Origin: a virus
Virus record (IMG/VR): IMGVR_UViG_3300048839_000973
Span: 1 to 37,519 of that record
Strand: one strand, 5' to 3'
DNA: 37,519 nt
Under the pieces are notes generated by a model that worked only from the letters and a program-made list of their open reading frames with translations, was not told the DNA's origin and ran no database searches. A program made the translations under genes and the position numbers. This document shows, in pieces, positions 23,886-29,811 of the stretch (positions are counted from its first letter, which is position 1; each line of letters starts with the position of its first letter).

Positions 23886-24263
23886 TTAAGAATCCTCTTC
23901 GTGTATATCCCAGCGGTTGTCAACATATATATAGCTATGTTCAAATCCATCTATGTTCATCCGGTAAAATCCTTTGTCGACACCTGTTACGAATTTCATC
24001 ACTACAATTCTTTCAGTCGGTACAAGACATAAAAACAATGATTTTGGTTGCCGCTCTATCAGGTTACGCAATTCCTCGATCCATTCTTTTTCCTCTTTCG
24101 TAAGCAATGCATTCCTCCATCCTCTGGCTTTTTCAAGGCGGTACATTCTGTAATCTTCGTACGCTTGTAGATACGCGTCTTCCCCACCTTCAACACACCA
24201 GCCGCCAGGCTCGCCCAGCGTTGGTTCTTCCCATCCGTAGTCTTCTTTTTTTGGTTTATTCAT
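23886..24263 (-). CDS. Small acidic protein, unknown
   Basis: 125 aa, acidic and aromatic (DYGWEEPTLGEPGGWCVEGG, then a YxxYxxYRxYRLEKARGW helix), with a C-terminal beta-rich part (KSLFLCLVPTERIVVMKFVT). It overlaps the upstream small gene by 8 bases and belongs to the accessory string. No family recognised. Confidence 0.55.
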   Translation of the reverse strand: MNKPKKEDYGWEEPTLGEPGGWCVEGGEDAYLQAYEDYRMYRLEKARGWRNALLTKEEKEWIEELRNLIERQPKSLFLCLVPTERIVVMKFVTGVDKGFYRMNIDGFEHSYIYVDNRWDIHEEDS

Positions 24264-24495
24264 CGTTTGCTTGTTTGTTGTATGCCGCTCTATCGACTAG
24301 TATGATAATAGGCACTACGGATTCATCTAATAATTCAAGTACAACGTTTCCAGAAACACCCATTTTGATTATAGTCCCATTTGCATTGTAGTCAGCCGCA
24401 ACCATGTCCATTCCTATACGAACAAGCGCTGTGCCTTCTTTTGTGTCTTTGACATTCAGTTCGTCAAGTATTTGAAAAAATCTTTTTTCTGACAT
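24256..24495 (-). CDS. Small protein, unknown
   Basis: 79 aa from the ATG at 24495 (MSEKRFFQILDELNVKDTKE). I preferred this ATG because a longer reading would run through the strong stem-loop at 24515-24561. Mixed helix and strand (TALVRIGMDMVAADYNANGT, IIKMGVSGNVVLELLDESVV). The leader between stem-loop and ATG is T5 followed by an A8 run, an open context favoured in Bacteroidota. The function is unknown. Confidence 0.6.
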   Translation of the reverse strand: MSEKRFFQILDELNVKDTKEGTALVRIGMDMVAADYNANGTIIKMGVSGNVVLELLDESVVPIIILVDRAAYNKQANDE

Positions 24496-24514
24496 TACTT
24501 TTTTTTGTGAAAAA

Positions 24515-24561
24515 GTCCCAGGCAAGCTATCTCTTAGCGGACTTTCACCGCTTCCTGGGAC
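24515..24561 (-). terminator. Intrinsic-terminator-like stem-loop, 19 nt before a start codon
   Basis: GTCCCAGG(A)AGC pairs with GCTTGCCTGGGAC-type sequence (8 bp plus an extension past a bulge), with an inner GCGG/CCGC hairpin and TTTTT after the stem on the minus strand. It sits after the exported-protein gene (24587) and only 19 nt before the next ATG (24495). It could end one transcript, but the next gene would then have no promoter, so an attenuator is also possible. Confidence 0.6.
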
Positions 24562-24586
24562 CAGGTCCGTGGAATACAATATTTCT

Positions 24587-25021
24587 TCAATTCTGAACAC
24601 CGGCCACGCTGTCTTCATTCGTGTCCGTGTAAAAGATCAGGCTGTCTTTCCTTATTAGTTTGTCGTCGATGCGAAAGACGTGGTTGTTCACTTTCACCGC
24701 CAGTTGATACGGCCGTTTCTGGACGATGAAGAGAGAGATGTACACTCGGCCAATATCTTCCACTCTCGACCAGGTGTGGCGGTGGCATTCGCCGAGTCCT
24801 GGGTAATCAATCTTCGTTTCTCCCATGTAGAAGAGGTCTTCCGCGTGGCCGTTGGTCCATTTTACCATGCTCTTGGTCAGCACGATGGCGCCGGCGGCCA
24901 GTTGGTTCTGATGGCCGTTTTGGTGCTCGATCGTGATCGCATCGTAATTCAGCGTAAAGTTTTGGCCGCTTCCGGCCAGGGCCGCCAACAGGATGGCCGC
25001 CAATAGGATCGTCTTTTTCAT
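24587..25021 (-). CDS. Exported protein of unknown function
   Basis: 144 aa with a clear signal peptide (MKKTILLAAILLAALAGSGQ, cleavage near GSGQ-N), then a beta-rich mature domain (FTLNYDAITIEHQNGHQNQL..., then SLFIVQKRPYQLAVKVNNHV). The strand pattern and size resemble small periplasmic or surface proteins. In a prophage such a gene may alter the lysogen (exclusion, adhesion) but I see no specific motif. It is followed by a stem-loop with a T-run. Confidence 0.65.
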   Translation of the reverse strand: MKKTILLAAILLAALAGSGQNFTLNYDAITIEHQNGHQNQLAAGAIVLTKSMVKWTNGHAEDLFYMGETKIDYPGLGECHRHTWSRVEDIGRVYISLFIVQKRPYQLAVKVNNHVFRIDDKLIRKDSLIFYTDTNEDSVAGVQN

Positions 25022-25050
25022 TTGTTAGTAGATTTAGTTGCGATATGAAA

Positions 25051-25233
25051 TTATTTGATAAGCTTCCTGATCACGGTCTTGATATTGTCGCCATGATCGA
25101 TTTCCAGTTGTCCTTTCTTGTTCCTCCTTGCTCTGGCCAGGTCGGCGTTTAACATCGGCTCCCGGCCTTGTGTGACTAGCTTCCCGTTCATGTAGGTCCA
25201 CTGTATTACCTCTGTTGTTGTTTCTCCCACCAT
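25051..25233 (-). CDS. Small basic protein, unknown
   Basis: 60 aa (MVGETTTEVIQWTYMNGKLV), ending in a Lys/Arg-rich helix (GDNIKTVIRKLIK). I preferred this frame to an overlapping 100-codon frame whose Arg/Gln-rich sequence looks like a shadow. It overlaps the 45-aa gene upstream by 28 bases. No family recognised. Confidence 0.5.
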   Translation of the reverse strand: MVGETTTEVIQWTYMNGKLVTQGREPMLNADLARARRNKKGQLEIDHGDNIKTVIRKLIK

Positions 25234-25343
25234 GCTTCAGCTTCTTTTGATGTTTTGAATTTCTTGAGGTAATTCCTTCCGTTTGGCGGCCTCTCCGGAT
25301 TGCTTGAATAAGCAATTGATCCGCCTGGGTATACATACCACAT
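25206..25343 (-). CDS. 45-aa protein, unknown
   Basis: 45 aa: MWYVYPGGSIAYSSNPERPP, then NGRNYLKKFKTSKEAEAWWE and a short tail. The start overlaps the stop of the upstream gene (TAATG) at 25341-25345. Composition (aromatics, prolines, then a charged helix) and the tight junction suggest a real gene. The sequence resembles a small 'KTxxEAxxWW' helix pattern seen in short phage proteins. Function unknown. Confidence 0.5.
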   Translation of the reverse strand: MWYVYPGGSIAYSSNPERPPNGRNYLKKFKTSKEAEAWWEKQQQR

Positions 25344-25723
25344 TAGTCTCGCTTTACCAGTTCGTGCCAGTTCCGACCTTGCGTCGCTACCGGGATCGGA
25401 TCTATGTGTAGGCGGTGAAGTGATTTGTTGTCCAGGTTGTAGGCGGCGCGGAGCTTGGAGGGTAACAAGATATCCGCCCGAATAGATCCATTCTCAGAGA
25501 CCCGGAAACACTTCGTGTCTGCTTCCCCGTTAGCGATGAAGTAGCGGCCGCTTTCGCTGTCTCTTGCCAGCACTATCGCTTTCGTGTCCTGAATGTCGAG
25601 CAAGTTCCTCGCCGATAGGCTCAGTGTCATCGAATCCTTCGGATTCAGGCTCATAAATGGGCTCTGGTGCCCGCCTGCGCCCTTCGGGGCGGGCTTGATG
25701 ATTTCCAGTTTCAGATTTGCCAT
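25343..25723 (-). CDS. Conserved-looking protein, unknown
   Basis: 126 aa. Pattern of beta strands with SLSARNLLDIQDTKAIVLAR, then ESGRYFIANGEADTKCFRVS and LPSKLRAAYNLDNKSLHRLH. It resembles small beta-barrel/DNA-binding-type phage proteins but no motif is decisive. Its start lies inside the 3' part of the gene at 25530-26027, in another frame, with a 194-base overlap. It has the cleaner protein signal in that overlap. Confidence 0.55.
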   Translation of the reverse strand: MANLKLEIIKPAPKGAGGHQSPFMSLNPKDSMTLSLSARNLLDIQDTKAIVLARDSESGRYFIANGEADTKCFRVSENGSIRADILLPSKLRAAYNLDNKSLHRLHIDPIPVATQGRNWHELVKRD

Positions 25724-26027
25724 GGTTTTTATTTTGATGAATAATATTGTATTTGATTACCATCAGGTCGTATATCTCTAATATGCCGTATTCTCGAAGG
25801 CTGAAATGATCTTCGGTCTTTTCAGCTATGCCGTTGATGTCGTAGCAGCAATCGCCATGCTCAAAGATTGCATGGTTGCCGTCGTACAATATTTTACCCT
25901 GGGGAAAGATCTCTAGCAGGATCATGGCCAGCTTCACGCAGCTTCCGTTCGTGTAGACCTCCGCGGCGCCTTCAAAGGAATCTCTGATCCGGTCGATTAC
26001 TTTCAAAATTCTTAAATGCTCTCCCAT
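25530..26027 (-). CDS. Unknown protein with folded N-terminal part and an overlapping tail
   Basis: 165 aa. Residues 1-95 look like a compact domain: MGEHLRILKVIDRIRDSFEG, then GSCVKLAMILLEIFPQGKIL and YDGNHAIFEHGDCCYDINGI. I have a memory of phage proteins with this 'GSC...FP...Y...NHV...YDITG' pattern, possibly a papain-like fold, but cannot confirm. Residues ~100-165 are polar, low-complexity and lie opposite in frame to the next gene (194 bases). A lost stop codon could explain the tail. The start ATG follows a stem-loop by 15 nt. Confidence 0.5.
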   Translation of the reverse strand: MGEHLRILKVIDRIRDSFEGAAEVYTNGSCVKLAMILLEIFPQGKILYDGNHAIFEHGDCCYDINGIAEKTEDHFSLREYGILEIYDLMVIKYNIIHQNKNHGKSETGNHQARPEGRRRAPEPIYEPESEGFDDTEPIGEELARHSGHESDSAGKRQRKRPLLHR

Positions 26028-26042
26028 GATTTTTTTCTAAAG

Positions 26043-26068
26043 GCTCCCCCGCCGCCAGGCGAGGGAGC
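26043..26068 (-). promoter_or_regulatory. Leader stem-loop 15 nt before a start codon
   Basis: GCTCCC pairs with GGGAGC, extended by a further four pairs past one mismatch, closing a four-base loop. After the stem on the minus strand come CTTT and an A-run, then the ATG at 26027. Same spacing as the stem-loops before the sheath and the DnaA-like genes. Confidence 0.55.
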
Positions 26069-26103
26069 GATAAACAAATGATTCAACTATGAAAGACTCT
26101 TGC

Positions 26104-26135
26104 GATCGGGTGGGGAATCGAACCCCGGCCCGATC
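26104..26135 (-). ncRNA. tRNA-like minihelix (acceptor plus T arm only)
   Basis: On the minus strand GATCGGG and CCCGATC (7 bp) enclose a T-arm-like hairpin with GGGG / CCCC stem and the exact T-loop TTCGATT. This is the top half of a tRNA without D and anticodon arms. I searched the flanking ~250 bases by eye for a matching 5' acceptor and D arm and found none. It may be a remnant of a tRNA gene, an RNA mimic or, less likely, a coincidental hairpin. There is no T-run to make it a terminator. Confidence 0.5.
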
Positions 26136-26147
26136 TCGCCAATACGT

Positions 26148-26246
26148 TCACGGCGCGTCGGTGGTCACGGTGGTAGTAGTGGTGGTGACGGTGGTGGCGG
26201 CGGTGGTGGTGGTTTTGGCGGTGGTGGTAATGGTAGTAGCTGCCAT
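26148..26246 (-). CDS. Possible 32-aa threonine-rich micro-ORF in GGT repeat tract
   Basis: ATG at 26246 opens MAATTITTTAKTTTTAATTV and ends ...VTTDAP; 20 of 32 residues are Thr. The reading is the ACC frame of the repeat tract at 26158-26240. Because the tract has no stops, other frames are also open, for example a Val-rich 58-aa plus-strand frame at 26089-26265 (MKDSCDRVGNRTPARSRQYV, then a Val run). I cannot say which, if any, is translated. The strand of neighbouring genes favours this one slightly. Confidence 0.2.
   Translation of the reverse strand: MAATTITTTAKTTTTAATTVTTTTTTVTTDAP
26158..26240. repeat. GGT-type trinucleotide repeat tract
   Basis: About 80 bases made almost wholly of GGT/GGC/AGT triplets on the plus strand (ACC on the minus). 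It lies in a ~300-base stretch, 26069-26369, that holds no convincing protein gene but does hold the minihelix at 26104-26135. All three frames on both strands are largely open through it. G-rich plus strand with runs of two to four G could form non-B structures. Confidence 0.7.
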
Positions 26247-26369
26247 CCGGCTTTTCAACTGGTGAATCACGGATCGAAGCCCTCGGACCGCAACCCATTC
26301 GGGAAACGATTCTTGTCCGGTTCAAGTGGGGGGCTAACCAGATGCACCGGGGTTTGGGCGTATGCGTCT

Positions 26370-26840
26370 TTATCCGGGCCTCACCAGTATGTATCCGTAC
26401 ATGATTGTGAAGGCCAGCCCGAAAAACAGGTTGAGAGGTATCACGGCGGCCAGGATCACCCAGCGGGGAAACTTGTACAGGTATACCAGCGGGAGCACGA
26501 TAGCCAGATGATAGCACAGCATCATGATCGACTTGAGAAGATGCCAGGCGTCAGTGAGCGATACCAGCCAGGTGGTAGCCCCTGGGAAGGCCGGCCGGGG
26601 ATCGGCCGGCCAATTCTTGTACTTGTTCTTCCAGCTTTCCTTGGGGTCCCAGAACTGGCGACCTTTCCAGAGGAAGGTTTCCCCTTCCGATTGCGGGAAA
26701 ATGCTAGTGCTGTAGTGGAACTGGAGCGTATCCATAACGCCGTTGACCAGGCCGCCCAGGAAGATCAACCCGAGGCAGGCGATAATGACCCAGTACTTAC
26801 GATACTTCAGTATCTGTTCGCGTAGATTTTTCAGAAACAT
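26370..26840 (-). CDS. Multi-pass membrane protein, unknown
   Basis: 156 aa. Predicted helices: ~16-35 (YWVIIACLGLIFLGGLVNGV), ~103-125 (LKSIMMLCYHLAIVLPLVYL) and ~129-152 (VILAAVIPLNLFFGLAFTIM), with a soluble, Trp/Lys/Pro-rich loop between (residues 40-95). It overlaps the upstream gene by 44 bases. A plus-strand frame of 241 codons lies opposite but is a shadow. Possible roles are holin-like lysis protein or superinfection exclusion; topology only. Confidence 0.6.
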   Translation of the reverse strand: MFLKNLREQILKYRKYWVIIACLGLIFLGGLVNGVMDTLQFHYSTSIFPQSEGETFLWKGRQFWDPKESWKNKYKNWPADPRPAFPGATTWLVSLTDAWHLLKSIMMLCYHLAIVLPLVYLYKFPRWVILAAVIPLNLFFGLAFTIMYGYILVRPG

Positions 26841-27066
26841 GATGATTGTTATTAGTTAGTGACAAAAGTGATGTTTCAGACACGGGATCGTGTCCTTCTC
26901 TCGAAAGGAGCTTGAGGTAATCGATCTCCACTTTCGCGCTCAGATTGATCTGATGCGCGACGTCGGCGATCGCCTTGGCGCGTTCCACGTCGATATCGCC
27001 ATCCTTTAGTAACTCGATGGTTTCGAATAAGTGGTTGCGCAGATCTTCTATTTTATTCCTCGGCAT
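26797..27066 (-). CDS. Small helical protein, unknown
   Basis: 89 aa, helical (MPRNKIEDLRNHLFETIELL, then DVERAKAIADVAHQINLSAK, VEIDYLKLLSREG). The first 65 residues have the look of a small conserved phage protein of unknown function found near Mu-like early genes. The polar C-terminus overlaps the membrane protein gene. The start overlaps the HNH gene's end by 14 bases. Confidence 0.55.
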   Translation of the reverse strand: MPRNKIEDLRNHLFETIELLKDGDIDVERAKAIADVAHQINLSAKVEIDYLKLLSREGHDPVSETSLLSLTNNNHHVSEKSTRTDTEVS

Positions 27067-27679
27067 GTTCTATGGCTTTTCTAAGTTTGTTAAGCGCTCG
27101 TATGCTTTGTTTCAATTCTTCCGGGTATCGATGTATCGTATTCCTTCTCATGTTTTCCTCCCTGGATATGCACTCCAGGTTTTCCAGTTGGGGGTTGAGC
27201 GTATTGCCGTCCTTGAAAATCACCACATGCCCTTTCGGGACCGGTCCGTTAGCCTGGCGCCAGATGTGTAGACGGAGCGGCGTCCATTTCTTGAGTTCGA
27301 GTCGAATCCACAGTTCCTTTCTTCCTTTCTGATGGCGGATGGTAATGGCTCCGTCGTGCTTAGTGTTGTGCGGCAGGTTCCCTTCTTGGAACCTGGTCTC
27401 AACGCTGCGTCCGCCGGCCTCAAACTCTATTCCTTTGTTCCAGGGGTCGTCCCCCTTTTTGAACCTTGTCTTCTTTCCCTCAATCAAAAGGTTTATGTGC
27501 CCGCTCTTTACCGGATCACGTTTGAATGCTTCGCTCTTTTTAAGGCCGAGATCCCTGGCTTTCTGCGATATTGATGAGTAGGATCGGCCGAGATGGTCGG
27601 CAATGTCCTGGGTGAGTTGATCAGGGAAATGTTTCATGATGTACTCTATTTCCGTATCGCTGTAAAACCGCCTAGCCAT
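27053..27679 (-). CDS. HNH endonuclease with N-terminal helix-turn-helix
   Basis: 208 aa. Residues 1-50 are a DNA-binding HTH of the GcrA/sanT-like type (YSDTEIEYIMKHFPDQLTQD, IADHLGRSYSSISQKARDLG LKKS). Residues ~125-180 are the HNH_3-type nuclease: LRLHIWRQANGPVPKGHVVI, then FKDGNTLNPQLENLECISRE, with His, Asn and the metal-binding His/Asn spacing in place. These proteins are usually free-standing homing endonucleases in phages and spread by cutting alleles without them. Overlaps both neighbours by 8 and 14 bases, so it is embedded in the operon. Confidence 0.85.
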   Translation of the reverse strand: MARRFYSDTEIEYIMKHFPDQLTQDIADHLGRSYSSISQKARDLGLKKSEAFKRDPVKSGHINLLIEGKKTRFKKGDDPWNKGIEFEAGGRSVETRFQEGNLPHNTKHDGAITIRHQKGRKELWIRLELKKWTPLRLHIWRQANGPVPKGHVVIFKDGNTLNPQLENLECISREENMRRNTIHRYPEELKQSIRALNKLRKAIEHAEE

Positions 27680-28034
27680 CTTTCCTGCTTTTCAAATCGA
27701 CGCTGCATCCGGGCTCGATCTTCACCCAGCGGAAGAGGCAAAAGGCTAAATCCGGATTGGGTTTGTTCTTGTACATCCGCTCGATGATCTTGATCGTTTG
27801 CGGAACATTGTAGCCGGTATCCAGGCCGCACACAAATTCGTTGAGATTTGCACATTTGGTTTTGCGAACTCCTTTGAGTTCGGCAACGCCCAGGTATTCG
27901 TCTTTCAGGTAGATGTCAAACACAAACCCATGCTGATATTTGCCTTCGTTCCACAAGCGTAAAGTGGTCCAATACTGGCCGTAGAGCTTGTTGTTCCAGT
28001 TGTACGAAAATCGAAGGTTCTTTACACCTGCCAT
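27672..28034 (-). CDS. Possible ASCH/PUA-like small protein
   Basis: 120 aa. The pattern FSYNWNNKLYGQYWTTLRLW, HGFVFDIYLKDEYLGVAELK and LDTGYNVPQTIKIIERMYKN is of a kind seen in phage proteins related to the ASCH fold, a beta-barrel linked to RNA/nucleotide binding. The match is by eye and could be wrong. It is tightly packed between the HNH gene and a 63-aa gene (overlaps of 8 and 1-3 bases). Confidence 0.55.
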   Translation of the reverse strand: MAGVKNLRFSYNWNNKLYGQYWTTLRLWNEGKYQHGFVFDIYLKDEYLGVAELKGVRKTKCANLNEFVCGLDTGYNVPQTIKIIERMYKNKPNPDLAFCLFRWVKIEPGCSVDLKSRKDG

Positions 28035-28225
28035 CAGCTTTGCTTTTTTTTGACCTCCGCCTGGAGAGTGGAAATGTCGAACCCGGCATTTTCCAGCGCC
28101 CCAAGGAACGGCAACAGGTTCTCGAAAATGTTCACATGCTGATCAGGACGGATGCCCTGGGCGTCGATGGCCACCATCGGTTTGCCTTCTATCATCTTCC
28201 CGATTACTTTGATCGTGTCGCTCAT
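28034..28225 (-). CDS. 63-aa protein, unknown
   Basis: 63 aa with a beta start (DTIKVIGKMIEGKPMVAIDA), a helical centre (NIFENLLPFLGALENAGFDI) and a basic C-terminus (EVKKKQS). Overlaps both neighbours by a few bases, which supports that it is translated. Function unknown. Confidence 0.5.
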   Translation of the reverse strand: MSDTIKVIGKMIEGKPMVAIDAQGIRPDQHVNIFENLLPFLGALENAGFDISTLQAEVKKKQS

Positions 28226-28494
28226 TTGTTGCTAATTATGGCCAGGGTGTTGACCGGTTCACTATTTGTCTTTTTGATCAGTAGCTTTTCGTCTTCCGTT
28301 AGCTCCAGGTAGAAATCAATATCTTTCGGGTGCAGTTTGCGCATCTCTCGTTTTAGCATGAGCCACAGGTGGGTCATGTCTAGCGGCAGGTGCCCTTCCG
28401 TGTTTTTCTTTTCGACCATTCGGCGCGCTTCCGCCAGGATGGTTTCCTGTAATGCGCTGTTCGGTTTCAGTCCGTATTCAATCTTCCATTTCAT
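28222..28494 (-). CDS. Small helical protein, unknown
   Basis: 90 aa from the ATG at 28494 (MKWKIEYGLKPNSALQETIL), which overlaps the ATPase stop (ATGA); a longer frame would add an Arg-rich shadow. Helical and charged: AEARRMVEKKNTEGHLPLDM, LKREMRKLHPKDIDFYLELT. Coupled to the ATPase gene, so it may be its partner. Function unknown. Confidence 0.5.
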   Translation of the reverse strand: MKWKIEYGLKPNSALQETILAEARRMVEKKNTEGHLPLDMTHLWLMLKREMRKLHPKDIDFYLELTEDEKLLIKKTNSEPVNTLAIISNK

Positions 28495-29171
28495 CTTCCT
28501 CCCTGTTTTTCGCGTTCGGCCTGGGCGGCGGCTTTTGCAGCGGCCTCGGCTTCCATTCGTTTCTTCTGCCAATACTCGGGCCAGATCACATAAGTTTTGT
28601 TGCCGCCGAAGCGGCTGCGCGGGTAGGCTTTGTATTCGTGCACCCGCACCTTGATGTCGGCCATGTACTCAATGTCCTTTGCTGCCTGGAGCTTCGGCCG
28701 GCGGCCGGCGGCCCAGGCGGTGATGATGAAGCTTTTGTGTCCGAATCGGTCTACCAGTTCTTTGTACTGCTCTGTGGTCAGTTCCATGTAGTCGAGGCTG
28801 TCGATGATGCAAAACTTTGGGCTGTTCCGGCTGCCCATTCTTCGATATAGATCCTCGTAACCATCCTTGTCGCCTATGATCAGCTTTCCCTGCACTTCGT
28901 GCATGTCGTTGCGCATGAATGCTTTTTTGAGGCTTTCGCTCATGCCCTGCTCGAAGGAGTTCAGGTATACCTTTCCGAATTCGGCCAGGTACTTCGCGAA
29001 CTGCACGACGAATTCCGTTTTGCCGTTCCCGCTGTCTCCGTAAATCAACATTCGGAAGTTTCTTTCAACCTCCCCGAAGCTTTCCAGCCAATTGCCGTCA
29101 AAGTCGTATGTACTGAAATTCTTATTGAGCAGATCATTTACCCCAAAGGCGCGTTTCACTCTTCTACCCAT
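28491..29171 (-). CDS. RecA-like P-loop ATPase (Sak4/RecA-type recombinase or helicase)
   Basis: 226 aa. Walker A GDSGNGKT near residues 45-52 (MLIYGDSGNGKTEFVVQFAK), Walker B PKFCIIDSLDYMEL near 117-130, and AWAAGRRPKLQAAKDIEYMA near 150-170. This short RecA-core layout without a long extra domain resembles Sak4-type single-strand annealing proteins of phages. The C-terminus is an Ala/Glu/Lys coiled tail. It overlaps the DnaA-like gene by 8 bases upstream and the helical gene by 4 downstream, so it works in one unit with them, probably in DNA replication or recombination. Confidence 0.78.
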   Translation of the reverse strand: MGRRVKRAFGVNDLLNKNFSTYDFDGNWLESFGEVERNFRMLIYGDSGNGKTEFVVQFAKYLAEFGKVYLNSFEQGMSESLKKAFMRNDMHEVQGKLIIGDKDGYEDLYRRMGSRNSPKFCIIDSLDYMELTTEQYKELVDRFGHKSFIITAWAAGRRPKLQAAKDIEYMADIKVRVHEYKAYPRSRFGGNKTYVIWPEYWQKKRMEAEAAAKAAAQAEREKQGGR

Positions 29172-29742
29172 AAAATTCCGGGATATGGGTGTGCTGGAAA
29201 GCGATCTCGTAGCCGTACAGTTGGTCTTTCAATTCATCGACCAGTATCTGCGAGCGCGTGAAGAGATGCAATCCGCGGAGTTCATAGATAGGAGTGTCTG
29301 CCGCCTCGATGGCATTATCCAGACATTCCTCCAGGAGTTCTTTGTCCGAGTTCGCGTCAAAAACAAAGTGGTCGGTGTACTCTTCCGGCCAGAGGTTCGG
29401 GGCCTCTTCGAAGTTTACTTTTTTCATGTTCATGATGTTAGTAGCTTTAAAAATGGTTTTCAGTTTTTTCTGAACCTGCTCGACCAGGTCGCGATATTCA
29501 TCCTCGTTCTTCAGGAAGTGTTCAAACTTATCTATTTGGTACATGACCGTACTGTGGTCCCTGTTCATGGCCTTGCCGATCCTGGCCAGGTTCCAGCCGA
29601 ATCGCCGGCTGATGCCCGACACGATCCGACGGGCCTCCGCAAACCGGCTCTTTCTCGACTTGCCCATGATGTCGGTCACCTCCACATCCATTTCCAGGGC
29701 CGTGGCGATCATTATCATCTCTATACTCGGAGCGTTTTGCAT
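29164..29742 (-). CDS. DnaA domain IV-like DNA-binding protein with extra C-terminal domain
   Basis: 192 aa from the ATG at 29742 (MQNAPSIEMIMIATALEMDV). Residues ~15-70 match DnaA domain IV: VEVTDIMGKSRKSRFAEARR, IVSGISRRFGWNLARIGKAM and then NRDHSTVMYQIDKF, the helix-turn-helix signature that binds DnaA boxes. No AAA+ domain is present. The C-terminal ~89 residues begin at MNMKKVNFEEAPNLW and look like a separate small protein. A longer reading would start inside the terminator at 29759-29791, so I reject it. Domain-IV-only proteins in phages probably compete with or recruit host initiation factors. The family is firm for the N-terminal half. Confidence 0.8.
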   Translation of the reverse strand: MQNAPSIEMIMIATALEMDVEVTDIMGKSRKSRFAEARRIVSGISRRFGWNLARIGKAMNRDHSTVMYQIDKFEHFLKNEDEYRDLVEQVQKKLKTIFKATNIMNMKKVNFEEAPNLWPEEYTDHFVFDANSDKELLEECLDNAIEAADTPIYELRGLHLFTRSQILVDELKDQLYGYEIAFQHTHIPEFYG

Positions 29743-29758
29743 ATATTCAGGGAAAAAG

Positions 29759-29791
29759 CTCCCGGCGTCACGCCTAGAGATCGGCCGGGAG
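29759..29791 (-). terminator. Strong intrinsic terminator or attenuator
   Basis: Perfect 8-bp inverted repeat CTCCCGGC / GCCGGGAG, with loop of about 17 bases, followed on the minus strand by CTTTTTCC. It lies 20 bases after the stop of the spanin-like gene (29812) and 16 nt before the next ATG (29742). As a terminator it would separate the early region from the DnaA-like gene. Confidence 0.75.
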
Positions 29792-29811
29792 ATCATGAAC
29801 CGAAAATTATA

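Noticed and set aside
26250-26365. Possible further tRNA on either strand around 26250-26365
   Set aside because: TTCGATC and GGTTCAAG words and a CTGGT/ACCAG pairing were seen, but stems do not pair as a cloverleaf.
26100-26825. 241-codon plus-strand open frame
   Set aside because: It lies opposite a well-formed membrane protein gene (26370-26840), begins in a Gly-rich repeat and tRNA-like hairpin and has shadow-like composition after residue 60.
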